Of a stretch of 62,642 nucleotides of DNA, positions 24,143 to 33,506 are shown piece by piece (the first letter of the stretch is position 1; each line of letters opens with the position of its first letter). The position numbers and the translations under genes are program-made. The stretch is from assembly GCA_900551245.1 (NCBI GenBank), contig URVC01000021.1, positions 1-62,642 on the forward strand. The letters run 5' to 3'. The notes under the pieces were generated by a model. It ran no database searches, was not told the DNA's origin, and saw nothing but the letters and a program-made list of their open reading frames with translations. The stretch is from an uncultured bacterium (GTDB taxonomy: Bacteria > Verrucomicrobiota > Lentisphaeria > Victivallales > Victivallaceae).

Positions 24143-25048
24143 ATGATCGACAGGGAAACTCTGGAGCGGAAGTTCGGTTCCGACTCCGTCAAATTCACCC
24201 GCGGCCCCGGCGGCTTCGTCTGCATCGAGGTCGCCAACGCCGCCGCGACGGCGAAGATCTCCACCTACGCCGCGCATCTCTTCGACTACACCCCCGCCGG
24301 GGAACGGCCGGTGCTCTGGATGAGCGGCTCCTCCTGGTTCGAGGCGGGCAAACCGATGCGGGGCGGCGTGCCGATCTGCTGGCCGTGGTTCGGCCCCGGC
24401 GCGCGCGAGGAGCTGCCCGCGCACGGTTTCGCCCGGCTGTCGCAGTGGGAGGTCCGCGCGGTCGAATCGTTCGAGAACGGCACCGTCACCCGGGTCGTGC
24501 TCGGGCTGACTCCCGAACAGGTGGCGAAGCCGGAACTGGTCGCTTTCGCCTTCGATCTGGAGTGTGAATTCTGGATCGGCCGTTCGCTCACCGTCGCGCT
24601 GACGATGAAGAACTGTTCCGCCGCGCCGGTGGTGGTGACCGATGCGCTCCACACCTATTTCGCGGTGAAGGAGGCCGAAGCGGTCCGGGTTCGCGGGCTT
24701 GATCAGGTCGGCTACGAGGACCGGGTGGTCGGTGCGCCGGTCGTGCTCGGCCATGTGCAGCAGGGGGATATCCGCATCGACCGGGAGGTGGATCGCATCT
24801 ACCACTCCACCGGCGCGGTCGAGATCTACGACCCCGGTTTCAACCGCACGATCCGGGTGGAGAAGAGCGGTTCCGCCGCGACGGTGGTCTGGAATCCGTG
24901 GATCCGCAAGTCCCACGCGATGCCGGACTTCGGCGACGAGGAGTACCATTCGATGCTCTGCATCGAGGCGGCCAACGCGAGCGTCGACGCCCGTACCGTC
25001 TTCCCCGGCGAAAAGCGCCGGATCAGCCAGACGGTCACCGTGCTCTGA
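24143..25048 (+). CDS. D-hexose-6-phosphate mutarotase
   Basis: This 301-residue protein (YeaD type) interconverts anomers of glucose-6-phosphate and related sugars. Recognisable parts are MRGGVPICWPWFGP, HGFARLSQWEV, DALHTYFAV and VWNPWIRKSHAMPDFGDEEY. ATG 24143 is used, with GAAAGG 12 bases upstream; upstream TTG and ATG codons at 24113-24116 add a non-homologous leader. A clear terminator follows 16 bases downstream. Confidence 0.9.
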   Translation: MIDRETLERKFGSDSVKFTRGPGGFVCIEVANAAATAKISTYAAHLFDYTPAGERPVLWMSGSSWFEAGKPMRGGVPICWPWFGPGAREELPAHGFARLSQWEVRAVESFENGTVTRVVLGLTPEQVAKPELVAFAFDLECEFWIGRSLTVALTMKNCSAAPVVVTDALHTYFAVKEAEAVRVRGLDQVGYEDRVVGAPVVLGHVQQGDIRIDREVDRIYHSTGAVEIYDPGFNRTIRVEKSGSAATVVWNPWIRKSHAMPDFGDEEYHSMLCIEAANASVDARTVFPGEKRRISQTVTVL

Positions 25049-25064
25049 GCGGTGGTTTTCTGCT

Positions 25065-25107
25065 GCGCCGTCCGTGGAGAATGTGCCGCGGGCGGCGCGT
25101 TTTTTTT
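25065..25107 (+). terminator. intrinsic terminator of the mutarotase gene group
   Basis: GCGCCGTCCG (25065-25074) pairs with CGGGCGGCGC (25089-25098), with one G-U pair, and is followed by eight T residues (25100-25107). It ends the plus-strand group 22473-25048. Confidence 0.85.
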
Positions 25108-25183
25108 ATGGGAGCAACTCTCTGAATCGGAGGGTGTTGCATTGTTTTCTGGTTGCTCTCCGCCGCCCTGGGGCGCAACACTG

Positions 25184-26200
25184 TTACCGGGAGAGCTTGA
25201 TCCGGGGATCGGCGGCGAGGTAGAGCATGTCGCTGAGGAAGATTCCCGAGAGCGTCAGCATTCCGGCGAAGGCGAAGAGCGCCATCTGGAGCGGATAGTC
25301 CCGGCTGGAGAGCGCCAGCAGCGAGAGCGAACCCATGCCGGAGATGTTGAAGATGTATTCGACGATGACGCTCCCCGCCACCAGCGAGGGGAGCAGTCCG
25401 CCGAAGAGGGTGATCAGCGTGATGAGTCCGTTGCGGAAGGCGTGGCGCCAGATCACCAGCGGCTCCGGCAGTCCTTTCGCCCGGGCGGTGCGGATGAAAT
25501 CCGAATGGATCACGTCGAGCATGCCGCTGCGGGCGTAGCGCGACAACCCGGCGAAGCCGCCGTAGGCGAGGCAGAAGACCGGCAGCGTGTAGTGGCGGAT
25601 GATTTCGAACTGCAGCTGCCAGGTGCTGAGTTCGTCGAGATTGGCCGGCGTCACCCCCTTGAGCGGGAAGAGCTCCCACTGCCCCCCCTCGCAGAGGAGC
25701 GCCTGCAGCAGCAGGCCGACCCACATCACCGGCAGAGAATAGAGCACGAAGAGGAGAAAGGCCGAAATCTGGTCGAACCAGCTCCCGGCGTAGACGGCGG
25801 CGTAGACCCCCAGCGGAATGGCCAGAAGATAGGTGATCACCACCGCCCAGAAGTTCAGCGTCACCGTCACCGGAAGCCGTTCCAGAATGAGTTCGGTGAC
25901 CGGCCGCCCGGGATCGACCGAGGCGGAGACGCCGAAGTCGCCGTGCAGAACCACGTCGCGCAGCCACAAGCCGAAGCCGACCAGAATCGGTTTGTCGAGG
26001 TTGAGCGCTTCCCGCATCGAGCGGTTCTGGCGCAGGCCGCCCTCTTCGGCGTTGACCGCGGTTCCGGCGGAATCGCTCCCGAAGAGGCTGCTTTTCGTCG
26101 GGTCGCCCGGCGCGAGCCGGAGCAGAACGTAGCTCACCAGCAGAATGGTCAGCAATGTGAAGGCCGCCAGAATCAGTCGTTTGATGAGGTACGCAACCAT
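25184..26200 (-). CDS. ABC transporter permease, DppB/OppB type
   Basis: This 338-residue inner-membrane protein has six predicted helices and the binding-protein-dependent permease signature (YARSGMLDVIHSDFIRTARAKGLPE) that docks the ATPase. It belongs to the peptide/nickel/oligosaccharide uptake class. The N-terminal helix AYLIKRLILAAFTLLTILLVSY is typical. It normally works with a DppC-type permease, two ATPases and a binding protein, none of which are present; a plus-strand gene ends 135 bases beyond its stop. It starts one base after the MFS gene stop. Confidence 0.87.
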   Translation of the reverse strand: MVAYLIKRLILAAFTLLTILLVSYVLLRLAPGDPTKSSLFGSDSAGTAVNAEEGGLRQNRSMREALNLDKPILVGFGLWLRDVVLHGDFGVSASVDPGRPVTELILERLPVTVTLNFWAVVITYLLAIPLGVYAAVYAGSWFDQISAFLLFVLYSLPVMWVGLLLQALLCEGGQWELFPLKGVTPANLDELSTWQLQFEIIRHYTLPVFCLAYGGFAGLSRYARSGMLDVIHSDFIRTARAKGLPEPLVIWRHAFRNGLITLITLFGGLLPSLVAGSVIVEYIFNISGMGSLSLLALSSRDYPLQMALFAFAGMLTLSGIFLSDMLYLAADPRIKLSR

Positions 26201-26201
26201 C

Positions 26202-27458
26202 TCAGGCCTCCTCCTTCCCGCTTCCGGGGATTTTGACGCGGCCGAGCAGAATGCCGCCGGCGATGAAGGGGATTGCCAGCAGTGTGATGCCGTACTCCGA
26301 CCGCCCGGTGACGCCCGCCGCCAGCGCGATCAGAACCGGACCGAGCACGGTGGTGAACTTCCCGAAGATGTTGTAGAAGCCGAAGAATTCCGACGCCCGT
26401 TCGCGGGGAATCAGACGGCTGAAGAGCGAACGGCTCAGCGACTGGATTCCCCCCTGCGAGGTGCCGATCAGGAAGGCGACCGCGAGAAACACCCAGAGCT
26501 TGTGCGTTGGACTGGTGAGCGACGGAATCACGCCGCAGAGCAGCGACACCAGCACATAGACCCCGATCGCCCAGTAGACCAGCGTGCGCGCCGGAACCAC
26601 GCGCGACAGTCTGCCGTAGAGCATGGTGAAGGGAAATGCCAGAAACTGCAATGCGAGGATCGTGCAGAGCAGCCAGGTTGACGAGATGCCGATGTCCACG
26701 CTGAGCGGCGTCGCCATCATGAAGATCGTGCCGACGCCGTCGATGTAGAGAAAATAGGCGATCAGAAAGAGCACCACATTGCGGTAGCGCCCGATCTCCC
26801 GCGCGGTGGCGGCCAGCCGCCGGAATCCATCCAGCGGCGAAATCGTTTCTCCGCTCCGCCGCTCCCGCACGTTGCGGAAGAGCGGCACGGCCAGAAAGCA
26901 CCACCAGGCGGCGGCGATCAGAAAGGAGGCCTTCATGCCCCCCATCGAATCGCTCCCGGCCAGGAACATGATGCCGAGGCAGAGGAAGAAGGGAACGAGT
27001 CCGCCGATGTACCCCCACGCGTAGGCGATGGTCGAGAGCCGGTGGAGACTGCCGCGCGGCGCGACATCGACCAGCAGAGAGTCGTAGAAGGAGTTGCTCC
27101 CCATGTAGGAGACCAGACTTACGAAGTAGAGCGTCAGCACCAGCGTCGCATCCCCCGTCCCGGCGAAGCAGAGGCCGATGACGGCGAGGATTCCGGCCGC
27201 CATGAAGCCGCCGAGACAGCGCTTGCGGCCGCCGTTGGCGTCGGCGACGGCGCCAAGCCACGGCGCGAGGATTCCGGCAACGATTCCGGCCGCGGAACTG
27301 ACCAGACCCCAGCTGCTGGTCGCCGTCGCCGGTTCCATGCCGACGGCGGCGTAGTTCTTGTAGAACATCGGCGCGAACACCGTGCGCACGATGAGGGCGA
27401 ATGCGGCATTCGCCATATCGTACAGGATCCAGCTGAGCTGCGCCCGCGAAAATTTCAC
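26202..27458 (-). CDS. MFS transporter, UMF1 (Atg22-like) type
   Basis: This 418-residue protein has about 12 membrane helices. The N-terminal WILYDMANAAFALIVRTVFAP and the SSAAGIVAGILAPWLGAVAD loop are typical of the UMF1 family, whose yeast relative Atg22 exports amino acids from the vacuole. Bacterial substrates are unknown. It lies between an ADP-ribosylglycohydrolase (22 bases upstream) and an orphan ABC permease (one base downstream), all on the minus strand. Confidence 0.85.
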   Translation of the reverse strand: MKFSRAQLSWILYDMANAAFALIVRTVFAPMFYKNYAAVGMEPATATSSWGLVSSAAGIVAGILAPWLGAVADANGGRKRCLGGFMAAGILAVIGLCFAGTGDATLVLTLYFVSLVSYMGSNSFYDSLLVDVAPRGSLHRLSTIAYAWGYIGGLVPFFLCLGIMFLAGSDSMGGMKASFLIAAAWWCFLAVPLFRNVRERRSGETISPLDGFRRLAATAREIGRYRNVVLFLIAYFLYIDGVGTIFMMATPLSVDIGISSTWLLCTILALQFLAFPFTMLYGRLSRVVPARTLVYWAIGVYVLVSLLCGVIPSLTSPTHKLWVFLAVAFLIGTSQGGIQSLSRSLFSRLIPRERASEFFGFYNIFGKFTTVLGPVLIALAAGVTGRSEYGITLLAIPFIAGGILLGRVKIPGSGKEEA

Positions 27459-27480
27459 GCCGGAACTCCCCCTTTCCGCC

Positions 27481-28941
27481 TCAGTAGATCAGCGCGTCCG
27501 GAATCCACTGGAAGTCGGCGGCGTCGCCGATGCCGACCGTCCAGCGGATCATCTCTTCGTCCCCCGCCGGCGCGACGCCCGCGGTCAGCGTGTGCTCGCC
27601 CGCCGCGAGATCGAGGTCGGCGAACTGGTTGATCGGGCAGTGGTGGAACGACGGCTGACACCAGCCGCCGTCACGCCCGAAGGCGAACGCGCCATCCACC
27701 CAGACCCGCGACAGCGACGCGGTGCAGAACATCACCCGCACCCGCTGCGGCTTCGCCAGATGGAAGCGGAACCGCATGAGGTAGAGCGCGTTGAGCGGAA
27801 CTTCACTCGCTTCGATACAGCCGTTCGAACCGGGGAAGGTGCGCCGGACGGTCGTTTCCGGCATCACCGGCGGATTCTTGCGGTCGTCGTAGCGGATCCA
27901 GCGGTCGAAGAGGCCGCACTCCGCGGTGAGGGCGAAACGGCTCCAATCCGGTTCCGGCGCGTCCGGCGCGGTGCGGAGGCGCACCCGCTCCCGGAGCGAG
28001 AGCAGTTGTTCGACGAAGTCGTCGAGGGTCGCCGGCGGCGTGATGCCGACGATGGTCGGCGAGAGCACCAGTTTGCGCCCGATCGGCCGCAGCCACTCCT
28101 CCGGAATTCCTTCCGGATTGATCAGACCGAGGATGGATCCCACGGTCGCGCCGGTGCAGTCGGCGTCCTTGCCGCAGTTGACCGCATAGCAGACCGTCTT
28201 GCCGAAGTCGCCTTTGCCCATCAGAAGCGCCATCACCGAGAAACCGAAATTCATCACCGTGTTGGTGAAATCCTCACTGCCGTAGTGGGTCTTGATGAGT
28301 TCGAACACCTCGCTCCAGGTGCGTTTCTGCGAGCACCAGCGGCGGGTGTCGCGCACCGCCCGGGCGATGCCGCACTCCGCCGGAATCGCCGCCAGCGCGG
28401 TGTCGAGCAGTTTTTCCATATCGCTCTCGACGAAGGCGGCGCTTTCGAGCACGGCGAGGAAGACCGCCGCGTTGACCCCTTCGCCGACGTGATCGACCAT
28501 CGCGTCCTCGCGCATGAACTTCGCCGCCAGCTCCGGATTGCCGGGGGCGAGGCAGGCCCAGATCTCGCTGCGGATCGCCGCGCCGAGCCCGTCCTTGAAC
28601 CAGTTGTCATACCGGCCCGACCAGGTGGCCGGAATTCCCAGTTTCAGATTGCGGATGGCGATGCCGTATTCGCTCCACGGAAAGTGCACATGCTCCACCC
28701 ACGCCCGGCCAAAGAGGTCGCGGTCGACCACCGGCTCCGCCTGACGGGCGAGGCAGTCCGCCCAGAGCACCTGCAGATCGAGGTCGTCGTTCGGAATCAT
28801 GTCAGTCGGGACCGGGTCGTAATAGGTGAGGCCGAGCGGCCCCTCCCACCCCTCGTAGGGCTGGCCGAGCGTGCCGCCGGCGGACTTCCCGAGAAAGCAT
28901 CCGAGCATCTTTTTGCGAAGCGTATCCTGGCTGAGTTTCAT
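27481..28941 (-). CDS. ADP-ribosylglycohydrolase-family protein with extra C-terminal domain
   Basis: This 486-residue protein has the DraG-like fold (residues about 5-330): GCFLGKSAGGTLGQPYE, a metal-binding NDDLDLQ, and NCGKDADCTGATVGSILGL. The family removes ADP-ribose from proteins or nucleosides, but many members in glycan loci have no known substrate. About 140 extra residues form a beta-rich C-terminal domain (VWVDGAFAF, ...GEHTLTAGV) resembling accessory domains of glycosidases. ATG 28941 is preferred over an upstream one at 28977. The gene starts the minus-strand group with the MFS transporter and orphan permease. Confidence 0.8.
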   Translation of the reverse strand: MKLSQDTLRKKMLGCFLGKSAGGTLGQPYEGWEGPLGLTYYDPVPTDMIPNDDLDLQVLWADCLARQAEPVVDRDLFGRAWVEHVHFPWSEYGIAIRNLKLGIPATWSGRYDNWFKDGLGAAIRSEIWACLAPGNPELAAKFMREDAMVDHVGEGVNAAVFLAVLESAAFVESDMEKLLDTALAAIPAECGIARAVRDTRRWCSQKRTWSEVFELIKTHYGSEDFTNTVMNFGFSVMALLMGKGDFGKTVCYAVNCGKDADCTGATVGSILGLINPEGIPEEWLRPIGRKLVLSPTIVGITPPATLDDFVEQLLSLRERVRLRTAPDAPEPDWSRFALTAECGLFDRWIRYDDRKNPPVMPETTVRRTFPGSNGCIEASEVPLNALYLMRFRFHLAKPQRVRVMFCTASLSRVWVDGAFAFGRDGGWCQPSFHHCPINQFADLDLAAGEHTLTAGVAPAGDEEMIRWTVGIGDAADFQWIPDALIY

Positions 28942-29041
28942 GATATCGATTCCATTTTGGGTGTTGATGAAAATCATTCCATATAATACCGCCGCCGGAG
29001 CGGAAAATCAACCTTGCCAACCGAAAAATCCGCCCCTTCTT

Positions 29042-29914
29042 TCACGCGTAGCAGTAGAGACATCCGTGGCGGCAGCTGTGGTAGAAGCCGATGTCCTTGC
29101 TCAGCACACAGCCGCAGAAACGGCGCTGGCCCCCGTCCCGCTTCAGCGCCGCGAACTCCGGATCGCCGGGGAAGAGCGCGCACAGCCGCTCCGGATCGAT
29201 GCAGGAACTGCGGCGCACCCCTTCGGCGGAGAAATCCTCCGGCTCCGCGCAGGCCGCCGCTTCGATGCCCCACTCCCGGCAGAGTGCGGCGATTTTTCCC
29301 GCCGTCTCGTGCATCTCCGCCACGGAGAAGGGCAGGGGGGCGACGCCGTTCCGCGCCAGGTTGCGGCGCACCTTCGCGTAGGGCTCGATGTCGGCGAAAC
29401 TGAACACCAGGCGCCGGGTGTACGGGGCGACCGCGTCGCCGACCCGCCGGAGTTTCGCAAGCAGACGCTCCGGCGTGAGCGTTTCGGTGCGCAGGAGAGG
29501 GTCGAAGCGCCAGATGAGATTCTCCGCCCCCACCCGGTCCGAGAGCCGCCGGAAGGTCGCAATCCGTTCCGCGAGCGGCGGCACGCCCGGTTCGAGGTTC
29601 TCCTGTCCGTAGTCGTTCAGCGTGAAGTGAAAGTAATACCGCAACCCGAAGGAATCCACCTCGTCGAGCCGCTTCAGCAACGGCGCCGGGTTCTTGCTCC
29701 AGAACACCGCCGCCCGGGCCCGCGCAAACGAGACAATCTGAATTTTCCCGTTGAAGGGATTGCGCCATTCGCAGAATCCGGCGGCGAGCCGGTCGAGAAA
29801 CCAGTCGACGTGAAAGGCCGGCAGATCGGTCGCCCGGCTCGCCGACAGGACCAGCGGGGCGATCGCCCGCACCGGCCCGGCGGCGGTTGCCAGCGTGACC
29901 GCCGGATGCTTCAC
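29042..29914 (-). CDS. DUF1848 family protein
   Basis: This 290-residue protein matches the DUF1848 family: SASRATDLPAFH near the N-terminus, VFWSKNP, FHFTLNDYG, LIWRFDPLL, and a C-terminal cysteine cluster CGCVLSKDIGFYHSCRHGC then LYCYA. The cysteines probably bind an iron-sulfur cluster, and the fold is related to spore photoproduct lyase-type radical proteins; the reaction is unknown. Its start overlaps the stop of the alpha-galactosidase gene (ATGA), so the two are translationally coupled. Confidence 0.85.
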   Translation of the reverse strand: MKHPAVTLATAAGPVRAIAPLVLSASRATDLPAFHVDWFLDRLAAGFCEWRNPFNGKIQIVSFARARAAVFWSKNPAPLLKRLDEVDSFGLRYYFHFTLNDYGQENLEPGVPPLAERIATFRRLSDRVGAENLIWRFDPLLRTETLTPERLLAKLRRVGDAVAPYTRRLVFSFADIEPYAKVRRNLARNGVAPLPFSVAEMHETAGKIAALCREWGIEAAACAEPEDFSAEGVRRSSCIDPERLCALFPGDPEFAALKRDGGQRRFCGCVLSKDIGFYHSCRHGCLYCYA

Positions 29915-32094
29915 TTCACCGCTTTCAGATAGAACTGCCAGCCGCAGCCGTCGCTCTCAACCCGCGGCAGCGGAAGGCCCGCCTTCATCAGCGTGTCGCC
30001 GAGGAAACAGCGGCCGTCGCCCGCGAGTTCGTACAGCGTCTCCGGCTCCAGTCCGCGCAGCCGGACGTGGTTGAGCGGCCCGTTCGGCACGTTGCGCGGC
30101 TGGACACAGCTCACCAGCGCTTCGCTCCGGTCCGCCGAGACATGCTCCCAGGCCGTGATCGGATTCGTCGCCCCGGCCATCGACAGCCGGTAGAGCGTTC
30201 CCTGCGCAATGATATGGTTGTACCGGTGGTAGTCGGCGATCTGGCGGCGGACGATGTCGCACTCCGCTTTGTCGAGCTTGTTGAGGTCGAGTTCATACCC
30301 GAAGGTGCCGGCCATCGCCACGATGCCGCGGGTTTCGAACGGCGTCGTCCGCCCGGTCTGGTGGTTGGGGCAGGCCGAGACATGCGCCCCCATCGCCGAG
30401 GAGGGATAGAGCAGACTCGTGCCGTACTGGATCTCCAGCCGCTCGATCGCGTCGGTGTCGTCGCTGGTCCAGATCTGCGGCACATAGTAGAGCATCCCGG
30501 CGTCGAACCGGCCGCCGCCGCCCGAACAGCCTTCGATCAGCAGCTTCGGATAGCGCTCCAGCAACAGTTCATGCAGGCGGTACACCCCGAGCACGTAGCG
30601 GTGGAACAGCTCCTTTTTGCGGTCGGCCGGGAGCGTCGCCGAACCGACTTCGGTCAGGTGGCGGTTGGCGTCCCATTTGATGTATTCGATCGGGGCGCTG
30701 TCGAGGATGGCGCAGATCGCCCGGAAGAGGTGATCGACCACCTCCGGCTGCGACATATCCAGCACCAGCTGCTGGCGCCCTTCCGAGCACGGACGGCCCG
30801 GAATCGACAGCACCCACTCCGGATGCGCCCGGAAGAGTTCGCTGTCGCGTGACACCATCTCCGGCTCGAACCACAATCCGAACTTGAGCCCCAGTTCGTT
30901 GACCCGCTTGACCAGCGGCGCAAGTCCGCCTTTGAGCTTCGATTCGAAGACGAACCAGTCGCCGAGACTGCTCCGGTCGTCGTCGCGGTGGCCGAACCAG
31001 CCGTCGTCGAGCACCAGCATCTCAATGCCGAGCCGCGCGGCGCCCTCCGCAATCCGGATCAGTTTCTCCGCATCGAAGTTGAAGTAGGTCGCCTCCCAGT
31101 TGTTCACCAGAACCGGCCGCTTGCGGTCGCGCCAGTAACTGCGGATCAGATGGCGGCGGAAGAGGTCGTGGAAGGCGCGGCTCATTCCGCCCAGCCCTTC
31201 CGCGGAATAGACCAGCACCGCCTCCGGCGTGTGGAACTCTTCGTTCGGCCCGAGCTTCCACTCGAAGGTGTCCGGATTGATGCCGATCTGCGTCCGGACC
31301 TGGTCGAACTGGTCAAGTTCGATCTCCGCCGAGAAGTTGCCGCTGTAGAGCAGTGCCACGCCGTAGGCTTCGCCCGCGGTTTCGGTCGCGTCCGGCGTCA
31401 CCAGCGCGAAGAAGGGGTTGTGTTGGTGGCTGGAGAGGCCGCGGCCGCTCTCAATGCGTTGAATCGAGTGATTGAGTTTCCGCCGTTCGACGTGACGCTC
31501 CCGCGCCCACGCTCCCGGCAGATGGAGCAGGTCGAAGTCGCCATAGGCGAAATCCAGCGTGCAGCTGGCCGCCTTTTCGATATACACCGTCTCGCCGGAA
31601 CGGTTGCTCACCTTCACCGAGCGGGCAATCACCGGCAGGTGTTCGAACACCGTGTAGAAGAGCGTGAACTCCACATCGCCGTCGGCAAGCAGAAGTTCGA
31701 GCGTCTCGACCTCCTCCTCTTTGCCGAAGGTGGCCGGAAGGCCGGCGATGGCGGGTTTCCCCCGGTAGATCCGGTGTGAGCGGTATTTCATGTCGGTGGC
31801 GTTGTAGCCGTCCGAGCGGCGTACCTTCGCCGAGGGGACCCGGTAGTCGCCGATGCCGCTGGTGGAGTACTCCTGCGGCATGACGTCGCGCGAGTCCTCT
31901 GCGGTCCCGTCGGCCGGATTGGGCGAAAACGCCCGCGGCGTCCGCCGGTAGAGGTAGCGCAAATCGGTGGTGTTCAACCGGCCGCCGTAGTAGAGATGCG
32001 CCACGTACCCGTTGGGTTCAATCAGAAACGCGTAGCTCGAATCGCCCGCATCAAGCCGGAAAATCCGGTTGTTCTCGTCAAAAACAATAGACAT
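29911..32094 (-). CDS. alpha-galactosidase, GH36
   Basis: This 727-residue protein has the GH36 order: an N-terminal beta-supersandwich, a (beta/alpha)8 barrel and a C-terminal beta-sheet domain. The nucleophile is Asp475 in YIKWDANR, and the acid/base Asp lies in IWTSDDTDAIERL about 60 residues later. VLDDGWFGHRDDD and GLKFGLWFEPEMVS are also diagnostic. It has no signal peptide, so it cleaves imported galactosides such as raffinose or melibiose in the cytoplasm. It lies 83 bases downstream of thiC, possibly under the same transcript. Confidence 0.95.
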   Translation of the reverse strand: MSIVFDENNRIFRLDAGDSSYAFLIEPNGYVAHLYYGGRLNTTDLRYLYRRTPRAFSPNPADGTAEDSRDVMPQEYSTSGIGDYRVPSAKVRRSDGYNATDMKYRSHRIYRGKPAIAGLPATFGKEEEVETLELLLADGDVEFTLFYTVFEHLPVIARSVKVSNRSGETVYIEKAASCTLDFAYGDFDLLHLPGAWARERHVERRKLNHSIQRIESGRGLSSHQHNPFFALVTPDATETAGEAYGVALLYSGNFSAEIELDQFDQVRTQIGINPDTFEWKLGPNEEFHTPEAVLVYSAEGLGGMSRAFHDLFRRHLIRSYWRDRKRPVLVNNWEATYFNFDAEKLIRIAEGAARLGIEMLVLDDGWFGHRDDDRSSLGDWFVFESKLKGGLAPLVKRVNELGLKFGLWFEPEMVSRDSELFRAHPEWVLSIPGRPCSEGRQQLVLDMSQPEVVDHLFRAICAILDSAPIEYIKWDANRHLTEVGSATLPADRKKELFHRYVLGVYRLHELLLERYPKLLIEGCSGGGGRFDAGMLYYVPQIWTSDDTDAIERLEIQYGTSLLYPSSAMGAHVSACPNHQTGRTTPFETRGIVAMAGTFGYELDLNKLDKAECDIVRRQIADYHRYNHIIAQGTLYRLSMAGATNPITAWEHVSADRSEALVSCVQPRNVPNGPLNHVRLRGLEPETLYELAGDGRCFLGDTLMKAGLPLPRVESDGCGWQFYLKAVK

Positions 32095-32177
32095 TTCGTT
32101 TCCTTACTTTTTTAAATTGTCTTCGCCGTCTCTCCGGAATTCCACTTTTTCCGCAACCGGGGAGGGGAAAACGACTT

Positions 32178-33476
32178 CTACAGCTCCCGGCTGATCCGCA
32201 TCGAGCAGAAGTTCGGCCCGCACATCGTGCAGAACCGTTCATCGCCGTGGTCGTGGTCGGCGGGCAGATCGCGTTCGGCGAGCGCCTCTTCCCGCAGTTC
32301 GCGCGCCTTCTCCGGGTCGAGCGCCAGTTCGAACTGCTTCTCCCAGTCGAACGCCGCCCGGGCGTCGCTGATCGCGTCGTCGCGTTCGCGCGCACCCGGT
32401 TTGCCGAGCGCGATGTCGGCGGCATGCGCGGCGATTTTGTAGGCGATCACGCCGTCGCGCACATCCCGCGCGTTGGGCAGCCCGAGGTGCTCCTTCGGCG
32501 TGACGTAGCAGAGCATCGCCGCACCGGCATACGCCCCCATCGTCGCACCGATGGCGCTGGTGATGTGATCGTACCCCGGCGCGCAGTCGGTGACCACCGG
32601 GCCGAGGATGTAGAAGGGCGCGTCGTCGCACACCTTCTGCTCGCGCTTCATGTTCATCTCGATCTCGTTGAATGGGATGTGGCCGGGGCCCTCCACCATC
32701 GCCTGCACGTCGGCTTTGCGGCAGCGGCGGACCAGTTCGCCCAGCACATCCAGTTCGGCGAACTGCGCTTCGTCGCTCGCGTCGGCAAGACAGCCGGGAC
32801 GCATCCCGTCGCCGAGCGAAAGGGTGACGTCGTATTTGCGGCAGATTTCGAGGATCTCGTCGAACGCGGTGTAGAACGGATTCTCCTTGCCGGTCTGATT
32901 CATCCAGGCCGCGAGGATCGAGCCGCCGCGGCTGACAATCCGCAGTTTGCGCTTCTTGGCCGCCGGAATCTGCGCACGCAGCAGTCCGGCGTGGATGGTC
33001 ATGTAGTCCACCCCCTGTTCGGCCTGTTCGCGCATCACGTCGAGCACGAAGGATTCCGAGAGGTTCTCCACCTTGCCGCAACGGGCCAGCACTTCGTACA
33101 TCGGCACTGTGCCGACCGGCGCCGGACTGTGCTCGATGATCGAAGCGCGAATCCGGTTGATGTCACCCCCGGTGCTGAGATCCATCACCGTGTCCGCGCC
33201 GTATTTGAGAGCGCGCTGCAGTTTTTCCAGCTCCTGTCGGGGGCAACTCGCCACGGCGGAGTTGCCGATGTTCGCGTTGATCTTGGTCTTGAGCTGCCGG
33301 CCGATGCCGATCGCTTTCAGATTCTTGTGCAGAATGTTCGCCGGGATGACGATGGTGCCCGCGGCGACGCCGGAACGGATGAATTCCGGTTCGAGCCGTT
33401 CGATTTCGGCGACCCGCTTCATTTCCGGGGTGATGATTCCGGCTTTCGCCTGTGCCGGCTGGGTGATGCAGTTCAC
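32178..33476 (-). CDS. thiC: phosphomethylpyrimidine synthase
   Basis: This 432-residue radical SAM enzyme converts aminoimidazole ribotide to the HMP phosphate part of thiamine. The C-terminal CTMCGPNFCSM binds its 4Fe-4S cluster. Core motifs include GADTVMDLSTGGD, SLGDGMRPGC, MVEGPGHIPFNEIE and APGYDHITSAIG. It has the short form without the long N-terminal domain of plant and enterobacterial ThiC. Only 30 bases separate it from waaA, too little for a TPP riboswitch. No other thi gene is present. Confidence 0.96.
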   Translation of the reverse strand: MNCITQPAQAKAGIITPEMKRVAEIERLEPEFIRSGVAAGTIVIPANILHKNLKAIGIGRQLKTKINANIGNSAVASCPRQELEKLQRALKYGADTVMDLSTGGDINRIRASIIEHSPAPVGTVPMYEVLARCGKVENLSESFVLDVMREQAEQGVDYMTIHAGLLRAQIPAAKKRKLRIVSRGGSILAAWMNQTGKENPFYTAFDEILEICRKYDVTLSLGDGMRPGCLADASDEAQFAELDVLGELVRRCRKADVQAMVEGPGHIPFNEIEMNMKREQKVCDDAPFYILGPVVTDCAPGYDHITSAIGATMGAYAGAAMLCYVTPKEHLGLPNARDVRDGVIAYKIAAHAADIALGKPGARERDDAISDARAAFDWEKQFELALDPEKARELREEALAERDLPADHDHGDERFCTMCGPNFCSMRISREL

Positions 33477-33506
33477 AATGAAAACTCCTGAATATGTGAA
33501 AGATGG

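Noticed and set aside
33477..33506. TPP riboswitch before thiC
   Set aside because: Only 30 bases separate waaA and thiC, too few for the riboswitch, and no CTGAGA-type motif is seen.
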